Assembly: GCA_964058845.1 (NCBI GenBank)
Contig: CAXKVR010000662.1
Location: forward strand, 1-28,436
Direction: 5' to 3'
Length of the DNA stretch: 28,436 bases
From: Carex sylvatica
Taxonomy: Eukaryota > Streptophyta > Magnoliopsida > Poales > Cyperaceae
The notes beneath the pieces were generated by a model that was given only the letters and a program-made list of their open reading frames with translations, was not told where the DNA came from and ran no database searches. The translations under genes and the position numbers were made by a program. How positions within the stretch are numbered: position 1 is the stretch's first letter; each line of letters starts with the position of its first letter. Shown here piece after piece: positions 1-10,295 of the stretch.

Positions 1-52
1 AGAGAGAGAGAGAGAGGGGAGGGGGGGGGGGGGGGGGGGGGGGGGGGAGGGG
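1..52. repeat. (AG)n microsatellite merging into a poly-G tract
   Basis: Alternating AG covers 1-16. It is followed by an almost pure G tract (G at 21-47, interrupted by A at 20 and 48). The tract is at the window edge, so its left limit is unknown. Such purine runs are length-unstable and prone to sequencing error, so the exact count should not be trusted. Confidence 0.95.
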
Positions 53-104
53 CTTGGATGCTATGGATATCATAAGGCCATCCATGCTATGGTCTCAAAA
101 ACTT

Positions 105-485
105 ATCGTATAAACTTTAAACTTTGATTTAAGTAGTTTAGTAAATTAGTTATATAATAAACTTGTGAAATACCAAACTTTACTAATTTTGAAATTTTTT
201 TTACTATTTTTTATGATTTATGAAAGATATAAGAAATAGCATAAATTATTGATATTAAATAGCCTAAACCCTAAATCCTAAACAGTCAAAAAATAAAGAT
301 TTGTGCGTATATCGATGCATTGTTGGTATGTTAAAAAAGATCAACTTACAAAAATTATAAAGAATAGTAAAAATATTGTAAAAATTGTAAAAATTTATGT
401 TCTACAAGTTTAATATATAACTAATTTATTGAGTTACTTAACTCAATATTTCGAATATAAAATTTTAAAATTATATATGTAAATT
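105..485. repeat. A+T-rich foldback (MITE-like) element upstream of CTU2
   Basis: The left arm (about 106-226) is an imperfect inverted copy of the right arm (about 335-480). Both arms contain the block AAATTAGTTATATA, then a shared TAAACTTGT, and further in a shared TTTTACTATT and TTATGATTT/TTATAATTT. The centre lies near 285. No target-site duplication was resolved, so the family and exact ends are uncertain. A telomere-like AAACCCTAA (266-274) lies in the loop. Confidence 0.55.
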
Positions 486-1048
486 TTTCGGAGCGAAGTG
501 CTTACGAAAACATATTCACCGGACTCTATATATAAATACATAAATTTTAAAAATAATTGACCCTCATTTGTTTGTTCTGAATCCATCCTGATTTAAAACT
601 ATATTTTCTGACAGATGATGTGGTGGAAAGAGAAAACATCAAAAAATAATATCTCTTTCTCTTAAAGTTTTCTTTGAAGAAAACAGTGAGAACTAGTGAA
701 GGCGGCAGCCAGGGAACATATACATCTATTGAAAACAAAAATATATGTTTTCTTAAAAGAAACCAGTACAATCGAGCTAGTTCAAAATAGAAATTCAAAT
801 GACTTTTTAATGTGTAAAAGAACATCTGAAAAATTAGGAGATATGTTTTTATAAAATTCTCATAGTTCTGGATCAATACCAATTTTTGAGTTATCAGAAT
901 CATCCAATTTAAATTCGTTATTCAAAATATGTACACTCTACTCTTAGATAGATTGTTGTTCCAATCTAAAATTTAAAAATTGGGTTACTTCACTGAATCT
1001 GAGTTCATCAAATTGCCGGCTGTCCGAAAGTCCGGATCCTTTGAAGGA

Positions 1049-1190
1049 ACTCAAATTTTGAGTTTAGATCTGGACCGCTCGATCAGAATCGGCGACAATC
1101 TGGTCCTGAGATAAATGCACCGGATAGGATCCATTTAAGTTTCTTACCAAAGCAGATCGGACAGCTGGGATCTAAACCCAAAATTTGAGC
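1049..1190. repeat. Inverted repeat just upstream of CTU2
   Basis: ACTCAAATTTTGAGTTTAG at 1049-1067 (extending through ATC to 1070) is matched in inverted orientation by 1169-1190, with about 20 of 22 bases pairing. Weaker complementarity continues inward (CGATC blocks). The arms are about 98 bp apart and the right one ends 76 bp before the CTU2 start codon, so the structure lies in the promoter or 5' UTR. It could be a small foldback element or a transcribed hairpin. Confidence 0.6.
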
Positions 1191-1266
1191 AGGTCATACG
1201 AAACGGGCAGAGCTGATACAACTCTCAAAACCCTGCTTCCCCCTCTCGAAACAATTTCGCTTATTC

Positions 1267-4109
1267 ATGGCTTCTTGCGGGAGCGCATGTGGATCGAACT
1301 GCGTGGCCGAGGATATCGGAGGAGAAGGAGAGAGGTTGAAGCGCCTCTCTTTAGAGGAAGAGAGATCGGTGCGGCGATGCACTAAGTGTGGAGAAGAGGA
1401 GGCGCGCAAGGATTGCAATGGTCTGTGCGTCGGGTGTTTCCGTGCTTATCTCTTTGGTAAGTTTAAGCTAGCGGTCACCTCCAACGCGATGATCTCTCCT
1501 ACTGATAAGGTTCTTGTTGCCTTCTCTGGCGGCCCATCCTCAAGGTAAATAATATACTATTTCTTTTTGTACTATATTTTTTCTGGGTTGAATTAAATCA
1601 AACCTTGATTATTTGATTGGACACTTTAACAACTGAAAGAGGTCCAAAGAGAAGTTTGCTGAAGTTTTTTCCTGGTCACACTCCAAAATTGAGGAGGGGG
1701 GGGGGGGGGGGGGGGGGGTGTATCAATTGATTATCATTAAGCAATGTAAATATCCCGAGCTTTTTTGCGGGTCAGTCAATTGAATTGGGCAAAGTAAAAC
1801 TTAAGTCAACAAAATTATAATATTTTATTATTTGCTGGGCTTGACCCATTTAATTTGATAAAAATTGTTTTTTTCCAGAGTTGCACTAGAATTCATCCAT
1901 GATATGCAATCGAAGGCACTGATTTGCTGGGATGCAAGTAATTCCCAAGCCTTGCCAGTTTTCACAGTCGGTGTTGTGTTTATTGAGGAGTGTGCCATCA
2001 CTGGCAAACCATCAGATCAAGTTGGACTGATAAGGTCAATTGTATCTAGTCTATCCCCTCCCAGTAAAGATCTCCATATTGTACCCATTGAGAATGTATT
2101 TCCGTCAGATTTGAGAAAGCTAGTGAACAGCATTAATGATGCAACTGGGCAAGAGGATTTGTTGCGACATCTGCGCATGCTATCTCTTCAAAAGGTAAGA
2201 TGCCTCTTTATTTCCATTCTCTTTTGTACTGTTTTCAAGAGTTCTTAATTTATGAATTTATATAGGTTGCCTTTGAACATGGATACAGCAAGCTTGTATT
2301 GGGATTGTCAGCTTCAGCAATGGCGCGTCATGTAATATCCGCAACTGTTAAGGTGCGGCAACATAACACATTACCATTATTGGTTTTGATGACTATGCCT
2401 TTTTAAGTTGTAGTTTAACTAATGTATCAGGGACAAGGCTACTCTTTACCGGCTGATGTGCAATATGTTGACACAAGATGGAAAGTCCCAGTTGTTCTTC
2501 CAATTCGTGACTGTCTTGAACAAGAACTTGTCACTCTTTGCTATCTCGACAGGTATTATTAGAAATTGTAAAAGAAATTTCTTTCTAATTGCTGTTTTGT
2601 TCTAACCGTGTTTGTAGCTTAAAGAATGTGCAGGTGTTTAATAGTCCTTGTACCAGTATCAATGGATTAGTTTCATCCTTCATTGCACGCTTGAGAGTAT
2701 GTGAAATTCAATTATATCTATTTCATTTTAATTATTACCCTTATCGTTGTATTCAAGTAGCTGCTAAATTTTATCGGTAGTTTGTTATAATATTTTGTAT
2801 TTTGCAAAAAAAACCTCCCAAATATCCCCAGTCTCTAGTAAAAAGAACCTATATTCTTGGGATGTGATGCTTTTACCTGTTAGTTGATGAAAGCAATCTT
2901 AGAGGCTGTTCTATTGTTCTCTTTGTTCTTGAAATGTGTATGTATTTGTGATGATTCTTTCTTATTGCACCCCCAACAAAGCACAACAAACTTTTACATA
3001 CACCATCTTCTCCAGTAATGAAGATGCTCATGGCTATAGTTTGTTCTGTATAAAGAAATCTGATTCATCAACAGAATAAATTACAGCTTATGCTAGCTTC
3101 TAGCACAAATGCACAATCAACCTATCATTTCCTGTCATCTGCTGAGCATTATTTCTTTCCTTGACTCACTTATTTTTTTATAGCTCCAATAATGAAATTT
3201 TAAAAATTTTAGACAGCTTTGAATGCTCTTTCATACACTGTATTTTGACCAAAAAAAATTGTTCACTTCTATTTTCGAGCAGGAAGACAATCCTTCAAGG
3301 GAGCATACTATACTACGAACAGCCGGAAAGCTGAAACCGTTCAACTTCAACAAATTCTCATCAAACCAGTATGAGTTTGTACCATCACGACTGCGCCCTA
3401 AATTTCAAGTCGTAGAAAATGGAGAACCCAATTCTCCTGAGGTTCTCTGCCCCATATGCACAAGTCCACTTACAGCAACTGAACTTGCAAGAAGAACATG
3501 TGCTCGGCAAATGAAGGGTTTGAATATTAAGGAGGTGGAGGCATTTTATTTGTCCTGTTGCGAGAGCTGTCATTTTCAGATTTTACCGAAAGAGGAGACT
3601 TATATCTCTTGCGAGGGTTTTTTTGAATTGTTGCCTAAACCAATGGTTAAGAGAAGTTTGTTAAGGTTGGTTGCCTCACGTTACATGCACTTTTAGTATC
3701 TGTTTATTCTTTTATTTTTGGGAGTATTTTCTTATATTCTTTTGTGGACCACTGCAAATTTTTGGTACTTTGCTAGTCTGGTACTATCTGTGTACAGTCT
3801 GCCCCCAAAATGTAAGGGAAGTATTGTACCAGTATTGTATTGATTAATATCATTTGGTTCTGTTTATTTAAAAAAAAAAAAAAGACTCCAATGGGGAGCT
3901 GAATTTGGGGTTACACTTCATCTCTTAGGCAGCTTGGGGCTTCATTGCAATTATTCAAAATACCTTTTTTCATAAGGTTCCAGTCAGTTCTCGCTGAATG
4001 TGTATACCAAACCGTCTTGTTATATTTAACAATTTAATTTTAATGATGTCAGTATTCTTTGCCTTCCTTTAGGGATGAAATTAAGGACTATTTGCTTGAT
4101 GACGCTTGA
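1267..4109 (+). CDS. CTU2: CTU2/NCS2, cytosolic tRNA 2-thiolation subunit (7 coding exons)
   Basis: Exons are 1267-1544, 1879-2194, 2266-2352, 2431-2552, 2618-2696, 3283-3665 and 4073-4109. All introns are GT-AG, phases agree throughout, and the product is 433 aa, close to the plant family length. Known role: CTU2 pairs with CTU1 (NCS6) in the cytosol and, with sulfur relayed through URM1, thiolates wobble U34 of tRNA-Lys, -Gln and -Glu. Visible landmarks: N-terminal Cys pairs C38-x2-C41 and C54-x2-C57; a strongly conserved block leading to a degenerate PP-loop SGGPSS (87-92) across the exon 1/2 junction; a core containing GYSLPADVQYVD and RWKVPVVLP; C-terminal zinc-type Cys groups CPIC (350-353) and CCESC (386-390); and an acidic tail ending LLDDA. 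The start ATG has a good context (ATGGC) and is followed at once by the Cys-rich segment. No break was seen. Gene identity rests on remembered similarity to Arabidopsis CTU2 and is very secure; the splice sites are manual. Confidence 0.95.
1696..1718. repeat. Poly-G tract in CTU2 intron 1
   Basis: An uninterrupted run of 23 G lies inside intron 1 (1545-1878), about 160 bp before the acceptor. The surrounding intron is A+T-rich. It is one of three such tracts in the window. On the transcript it could form a G-quadruplex, but a sequencing or assembly length error is equally possible. Confidence 0.95.
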
Positions 4110-4123
4110 ACTATATATTCATG

Positions 4124-4230
4124 GTAAGTATGACAAAACCTCCATCTAATCCCCATTTCTAAGTTGCAATTTTTTTCTTTTCTTATCCATCTAATCCCCA
4201 TTTCTTTCCTTTTTTGTTCCAACTCCACAG
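4124..4230 (+). other. Probable intron in the CTU2 3' UTR
   Basis: Fourteen bases after the stop codon there is a near-consensus donor (ATG|GTAAGTA at 4124). A pyrimidine-rich stretch follows, with an acceptor ending CCACAG at 4230. The segment is U-rich, as plant introns are. It contains two copies of TCCATCTAATCCCCATTTCT (4141-4160 and 4186-4205). This is inferred only from splice signals. Confidence 0.5.
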
Positions 4231-4424
4231 TACGTTCAAAAGCTATAGGCTAAAAGGAGGTCTGCACAAGCTATTAAGGTAGTTATAGATAGGATGTTTG
4301 AATATTACATTAACTGAAGCCCACATCATTGAATGGCTTAGCCTCCAATTATTTTTGGTCGACTAGTGTTTCACCTTATGTAATCTTATATATCTGATTT
4401 TTTTCTCTGATTATTCACCAATTT

Positions 4425-4430
4425 AATGAA
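4425..4430 (+). terminator. Possible CTU2 poly(A) signal
   Basis: AATGAA follows TGTAATCTTATATA (near 4379-4392), a plausible far-upstream element, about 315 bp after the stop codon. Plant poly(A) signals are degenerate, so this is only a best guess. Confidence 0.25.
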
Positions 4431-7400
4431 ACAACCATCCCAGTACACATTTTCGTTACTCAAATATGGTTATTGAGATTCATTACAATTCAGATGTAGT
4501 AAATTCGTATAATTTTTTGCTCCGTAACAAGGCCATTCTATTGTATCCCTTTGCTGAAGTGCAATAATTGGTTGAGTAAAAGTTAAAAGGATTAAATTGC
4601 TTACTCTATCATACTATATATTATATTTAGTTGGGTACTTAGTCATGGCTTAAATTAATTCACATGGAGGAATAAGTTAGAAAATAAACTTTTGCAGATG
4701 ACAGTGATCCTTACCGACAGAGTAATTATAGAGTAAATTAATTTGGTTGGAGAGGTGGTTTAATTTTACTCTAGATTAACTCACCTTCTATTTCATTTTA
4801 TTTCTTTTTTACTTCTAATTTGACGGCGGAAGTACAAAAAAGTTTACTTCACCTCTTCCTTCACAATCAAACATAAGCCTTCTCTTTTTGGGCTTTGCCA
4901 TTAATGATTGCTGAACTTTTATGCTCTATATAACAGTTAGCATTGAAATAATTTCACATCGATCCTTTTACCGTCTTATGTCATAGAGGGATGCAATCGA
5001 GTATAAGGTCTATTAACGGTGACGTGACAATGTCACTGGAGAGTTACAAGTCGTGCAAACACTGTTATGGACCAGTGCTGTGAAAAATAATATGCCTTGT
5101 GCTTCAAATATTATTAGCTGTCTAAAACCAAAAAGAAAAGGCTTATTAAATGAGAAGAAATCCTAGTTTTTGTGGAGCCTGATATAATAAAAAATATAAT
5201 TTGATTGCGCAACATCGCATAAAGACAATAAATATTAGTCAAATTAAAAAATTACAAAAATTTCTCAAAATTAAATACTAATTTATTTATTAGTCTGAGA
5301 TCATCAAAATCGGAATTCAAATAAAAAATTTATGAACCAAACAACGTCCTGGTAAAAGAATTATGAAAATTTAAGACAGACAAAGATGATAGCGTCCCAC
5401 ATTAAATAAAACACTAACATTTAGCATAATGCATATGTTTTCAAATTCAGGCTGTTCAGCTGACAATCTTTTGTTAGCATCATGCATATAATTAATTTCG
5501 TTTATTAAGTTATCTTTAGAAAAAAGTTCCCCAAGAGATACCAACACAGATATTGAGTGACAATTCCCCAAGAGCTCGATCCTCTACAGTATCTGGGAGG
5601 AGCTGGATCCTTTCGGTACAACACCGCACAATTTGTAACTCGCATCTCATGTTTGCATGGCACATCTTGCGTCCTCTGAGATATCTCACTAGCTGCGTGT
5701 GTGAAATACAAGATGTGCATGCTATCCCTGAATAGACACCACACACGTCAGTCACGTACGCAGTGCAGTGAGATATCTCGAGAGCATACGCACTCATAGG
5801 CACTCCGGAATCCAGCATGTGGAGTGACGACGTGGGAAAGAATTAATTCTCTACTTGTCATGACTATTGACAACAGTACCTGTACCCGTGTTGTTTCACT
5901 GAAACAAGCAAGGGGTCACTCTGTCCCCAATTTGACTTGCACAGTGCTTCTTTTCTGAGACTTGAGATACTTAAGACTGGCCCCATTTTAAAATGAAATG
6001 ACCTAACACAGACTTCACTCCAAGCCAGCCAATCCCAATAGTATATACGGTCCTTCCCATCCTTTTCTTTCTTTCTCTTAACCGAAAATTTATATGTAGC
6101 AGGTAGACGATGGTAGATGCATAAATAAAAGATTGCAAGTTTGAAAAAACAAACAAAGGAAAATTTTAAAAAGAGACTGTGGACTTCATTCTGAACGCTT
6201 TCACATGCGACTGGCATAGAGGACTTTGTCTTTTCTTTTTCCTTTTTTTTTGTTAGAATGCTCTTTCTACACTTAATTTATGCACCTCTCACTGGCATAC
6301 ATGAAAGTATGATTTTGAATGCAACTTGTCAGTAATTGTTATGTGCTTCAAATCTATTGTAATAAATAATCTCTCTTTCCCAAGACTATTTTTCTAAATT
6401 TAAATCCATTATGAACTCTAAATGCATGAGTAATATGGTACATGCAAAGTTGTTGTTCCTGTCATATCATATTTAATGATCTGTGCAGTGAAGAACTGCA
6501 ACACATGGAAAATTTGATACAGCATAAATTAAGCATTCCCCTAAAATATAATTTTATATATATCTTATAGTAAAAATAGTTGGACTTTCCAAGTGCCAAT
6601 GACTCAATGACAGAGCTACGAAAAAAACAATGTAAGAATTTAAATTTACACCGAGTCTACGTAACACTTTCTCCTCAAATTGAGATAGTGGGTCCTACTT
6701 TCTTTGATGAAGATAAAAATGGTGGCCCATCTTTCATCGGTGTACTTAGTGAGCTTGGGCCAGGCCCCAACATAGAAAAAGCAACAGCATTTATTCAAAT
6801 CTAGTTCTTTCTATTTCAATGCCATTACCTTGTAAAAAGTTAATTAATCAGTGACTTTGAAAATAGGACCCTATCGGTTACCTTTGTTTGCCCTGTCTCT
6901 GCATCTATGATGCTCATGATGATGTGTAAAGTTGACATCTAATTCTCCATAAATGAAAGCTGTTACCTACCGACCATCTTAATAGATATTAAAATAAAAA
7001 TAAACAAGAAAAACAATTGTCTCAAAAATTCAAAATTAATAAAAAGTTGCATTCATAAAAAGAAATAGACATGTTGGGGAAATAATAAACGATTCAGAGT
7101 TATTTTTAAAGCAATTATGTACTATTTAATCTATGTATCAAATAGTTTCTCATGATAAAAAAAAATGTTGGGGAGAAATATAAAGGGTGTCAAAGAACCA
7201 CTGAAAATTTGAAAATTTTGTGAGGTCATATTCTGAAAAGAAAGAGTTTGGCTGAATAAATTGAAGTACATTAATTTAGGAGATAAATTTGAGGAAGGGT
7301 ATGGAGAAGGGATTGTTGCAGTACTGTTGGGTGTTAGAAAACACAGACCCTCAATTCTTGCATGTGTTCTCAGTCTCTAGTCTCTACTAAAAAAATGTGT

Positions 7401-8250
7401 TCTCAGTCCAACATTGCGACCCTTTAATGGCCCTGTGTGGGGCCACATCTACTTCCCTCCCATTTCTCTGTTTGTTTTATCCGTGCAAGTTTTAATTGCG
7501 TGTTATAATCTCAAACAACAAATTAAAGAAAAGAAACAAAGAGATGCTAAGGAATTTTGTCACATATATGGAAAGTATAAAAGATCTACTATAGTAGAGG
7601 AGGGATCTAATATTAAAGGTTTTGATATGCAATTAATATCAGTAAAAATAAATCTATATATTACGGATTTGATGACAATATAATAGTGGATATCGATATT
7701 TTGATCCAAATTACATTGGCATATCGTATTGTAATGGGGAAATATGTATGAAGTAGCAAAAAACGAATTTCAATCACAAAATATTATATATTTTATTATT
7801 TAGTTATTTTTTTTTTTTAAAGGAAAGATTCAATGTTTTACTCTGCTATATCTTGAAATATTTTTGTCTTTGATTGATTTTACTAAAAAAAATTACCATG
7901 AGATAGATTGAAGCTTTCGAATTATATTACTAGACATTTCAAATCAGTAATATTATATACAAAAGATAATATCTTAATGATTTGTGTTAGATGTAATTTC
8001 TTTATTAAATTTTTAGCCATTATACCATTTAAAAATCAGAGACATTGGACTCTAGCAGGGTTTAGAACGCCTAATCATCTAGGCATTTATATAACAAAAA
8101 ATACTTTTTGTTGTCAACAATGCATCTAGCTAGGTTTGGCCAGACATCTTTTTAAAGGTGCCATGACAATTATTTTTTTCAAGTGCTGTTTAGGACCTAA
8201 AAGCGGTTAAAAAACTATAAAAAAAAAAAGGAGGAAGAAGTACAAATTTG
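4431..8250. other. Intergenic A+T-rich DNA, no supported gene
   Basis: Reading frames here are short (118 codons or fewer), have A+T-driven composition and show no family motif in either strand. About 5520-6000 is less A+T-rich and carries inverted repeats and an ACGTGG G-box-like core near 5830. About 6650-6790 is also G+C-richer but unrecognised. The rest (4600-5400, 6200-6550, 6800-8250) holds nothing I can name. Confidence 0.6.
5660..5784. repeat. Overlapping inverted repeats in a G+C-richer patch
   Basis: Stem A pairs CTCTGAGATATCTCACT (5674-5690) with AGTGAGATATCTCGAGAG (5767-5784), with one bulge. Stem B pairs GCACATCTTG (5660-5669) with CAAGATGTGC (5709-5718) perfectly. The B right arm lies inside the A loop and its left arm lies outside, so the two stems are interleaved and cannot form as a simple nested hairpin. 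No gene context explains them. Confidence 0.75.
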
Positions 8251-8607
8251 TTAATTATTTCTCGATCGTGGAACAAACGATTCAATTTTTAAGTTTTTAA
8301 AGTTCAAACAGTTGATTCAAATCGTTCAATATTTAATCTATATTAAAATGTGTTTGAAGACCAAATTTTACAACTTTTGGAATTTTTTAATATTTATTTA
8401 GTCAGTTTGATTCAGAAAATTTTCATTATTTATTAAAATCAACAATTTTAAAACTAACTTAATAAATAGTAAAATTTCACAAAAAATGTAAAATTTGATT
8501 TTTAAGCACATTTTAATATAGATATCACATCTAACAGTTTGAATCGACCGTTTGGACTTTGAAAATTGAAAATTCAATTGGTTGCTCCACAGCTCCAGAA
8601 CAATTAA
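8251..8607. mobile_element. Foldback MITE, family E copy 1
   Basis: Both ends read inward from TTAATT. The arms pair imperfectly for about 110 bp, with blocks such as CGTGGAACAAACG/TGTGGAGCAACC, then AAAGTTCAAAC/AAAGTCCAAAC, GATTCAAA, and ATCTATATTAAAATGTG, which is present in both arms. There is no coding capacity. It shares arm and core sequence with the copies at 20404, 25041 and 26824. The target-site duplication was not resolved, so the superfamily is unassigned. Confidence 0.75.
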
Positions 8608-8772
8608 GTAATGTTTTGAGTAATGTTGCAGCAATTAATTAGAGTGAAGATTGATCTTATAGAGGACGCTTTATGCTCCTAAGATATAAAAATATGTATG
8701 CCATGTTGATAACATGACAAAAATGTTTTGGCTAGTGTCCGTGACTATTATGTTCATAATATGTGCATAACA
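8608..8772. other. Short spacer, nothing recognised
   Basis: A+T-rich DNA between the foldback and the LTR retrotransposon. Its last five bases (TAACA, 8768-8772) are the candidate left target-site duplication of the retrotransposon. Confidence 0.5.
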
Positions 8773-9250
8773 TGTTGGGAAATTATAAAGGTTAAATAAT
8801 TATACCTTATTTAGAGATCAAACAATTACATCTCATCTAGGGTCAAACACTTACATTTTGGGAAGAAGAAATAATCCCCACCTTAACCTAAAACCGTCCT
8901 ATGTCAAAGAGACCCAAAACATAAACTTAAGTACGAAATACAATACCTGATTCCATGTTGTTTGTCATGGAATTCCGAATTCGTTATAGGAGCGACAACC
9001 GTCTCCATGAGCGCGAGACAAGACTTTAGATAGCTTTTTCTTTCACGCCCTTTTGGTTGGATTATATATTAGGTCTTTCAAAGCAACAAGATTGCCCTTA
9101 AGAGATTATCTTCAATTTTCTTATGGATCTCTCCTCTCAATTCTTTAATGGTGGAAGAGAAAGAGAAGACTCTCAAAATTATGTATATGATAACCTCTAT
9201 AAAAATTCTGAGATGAGTTGGTTAGTTATCTTGTGCCTTGGGGGCCCATC

Positions 9251-9260
9251 TTTATATAGT
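9251..9260 (-). promoter_or_regulatory. TATA box of the 3' LTR
   Basis: Reads ACTATATAAA on the minus strand, followed by GATGGGC. This matches a plant TATA consensus, and the position is conserved at 15751-15760 in the other LTR. It sets U3 as the high-coordinate part of each LTR. Confidence 0.6.
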
Positions 9261-9280
9261 TTACACATCTGACAGCACGA

Positions 9281-9590
9281 ATGCGGGTGGCTCACCCACA
9301 CTGCATTTCAGTGCGTCCGCACTTGGTCTAGACGTGTCCAATCAACCGCCTTAAATTACATTCCATAAATAGCATGTATCCTGAGTGCGTCTGCACTCAG
9401 AGTCAATGCCGGTCATTCACCCGCATTGGGCCAAAATCAGAATCTGAAAATTGCCCAAGTACTCAGTGCGGGTCAGATCACCCGCACTGGGCTCGGACTT
9501 TTTCCTGCGTTGCCCTGAAGTTCATAGAAATTGGCTAAGTACTGAGTGCTTTCGCACTCAGATCCAGTGCGGGTGGCTCACCCGCACTGG
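9281..9590 (-). promoter_or_regulatory. U3 hairpin array of the 3' LTR
   Basis: About seven short palindromes built on the words GTGCGGGT and AGTGC are packed into 310 bp: near 9281-9300, 9310-9324, 9381-9400 (CTGAGTGC-GTCT-GCACTCAG), 9405-9428, 9464-9490, 9542-9561 and 9564-9590 (AGTGCGGGT...ACCCGCACT). They lie just upstream of the LTR TATA box and are matched in the other LTR. Repeats at this place in plant copia U3 regions, as in Tnt1, can act as enhancer modules; that role here is inferred. Confidence 0.8.
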
Positions 9591-9802
9591 GCTCCAAAAA
9601 AATAGTTTTTTGTATTTGCAAATCTCAGAATCAGATCATCAATGATTTTATCTTTGCCTAAATTGTTATGGATCACATCCTATTGAATATATAGATTGTC
9701 TAATGTCTTAATTTGATCACTTTCATTGTGACAACCATATTTGACATTATACAATTCATAATTATATTATATATATGCTCAACGTTGGATTAAGATCCAA
9801 CA

Positions 9803-9814
9803 ATCTCCTACTTT
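9803..9814 (-). other. Polypurine tract
   Basis: Reads AAAGTAGGAGAT on the element strand and directly abuts the 3' LTR (TGTTGG). It is the expected plus-strand primer for reverse transcription and confirms the minus orientation. Confidence 0.8.
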
Positions 9815-10295
9815 AGCAATATGTATACTCTTTTAATTATGTATTGTCAATCTTATGTGCGCACATATTTTTCTGTCATCCTAATGTATTTTTGAACCAA
9901 TTCCGTTCATCAATTACATTAGCTCATGACTAAACCATCAATAATCTCATTACTAACATAACCAAATGACATGAATCATGATGTGGATGTGTAGCATAGA
10001 AATTACACACAATTGTGATCTTACGTGCCAATTTCTAACTAGGTCTCCCACTAAAAACTTAAAACTTAATTTCATAAACTTGTTGTAAAATACAAAAATT
10101 CAAATAAATAATTCGCAAATCACATACTCAAATGTAAGATCAAAACAAAATAAGAGATATAATGCATAACTCAATCCTTTTGCAACACCATACATATAAC
10201 ATAAATAACTTGTTTTCTGTCCCAAGTTTCATATCCAAAATTACAATAAGTAAATAGAACATCAAAATTAAACATCTAATGGACTCCCACTAAAA
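9815..10295 (-). other. Non-coding 3' internal region of the copia element
   Basis: About 480 bp between the end of pol and the polypurine tract, A+T-rich and with no coding frame. Two short related motifs, TCTCCCACTAAAAA (near 10044-10057) and CTCCCACTAAAACT (10284-10297), occur here; the second overlaps the end of pol. Confidence 0.6.

Larger units (their letters stand above)
8773..9802 (-). repeat. 3' LTR of the copia element
   Basis: About 1030 bp, aligned end to end with 15272-16313. It carries a TATA box (minus strand, 9251-9260) and, upstream of it on the element strand, a cluster of G+C-rich hairpins in U3. It begins TGTTGGATC on the minus strand directly after the polypurine tract. 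Confidence 0.95.

Noticed and set aside
266..274. Telo-box AAACCCTAA
   Set aside because: Telo-boxes act near start sites of ribosome-biogenesis genes. This one is 1 kb upstream of CTU2 and inside a foldback loop, so chance is likelier.
547..903. 118-codon frame on the minus strand upstream of CTU2
   Set aside because: Composition is Phe/Leu/Lys/Tyr-rich as expected from A+T-rich DNA, with no motif and no splice-compatible neighbours.
2883..3145. C-box-like TTGATGA and GTGATGA words in CTU2 intron 5
   Set aside because: No correctly spaced D box (CTGA) with terminal stem within 70-120 nt, so a C/D snoRNA is not supported.
4600..4860. Small inverted words GAGTAAATTAA/TTAATTTTACTC
   Set aside because: The arms are only 11-12 bp, A+T-rich, and no larger terminal repeat or duplication could be found.
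5864..6217. 117-codon minus-strand frame and an overlapping 61-codon frame
   Set aside because: No family similarity recognised, no promoter context, and two overlapping frames are open, which suggests chance.
6580..6804. 74-codon plus-strand frame in a G+C-richer patch
   Set aside because: The segment GPTFFDEDKNGGPSF looks protein-like, but no family is recognised and the frame is isolated. The purine/pyrimidine-rich words look more like repeat DNA.
7414..7683. 89-codon plus-strand frame
   Set aside because: Only the first third has balanced composition; the remainder is Lys/Ile/Asn-rich. No motif or neighbouring exons.
9281..9590. CRISPR-like impression from repeated GTGCGGGT palindromes
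   Set aside because: Repeat units vary in length and spacing, lie inside a plant LTR and occur in both LTRs. The host is a eukaryote.
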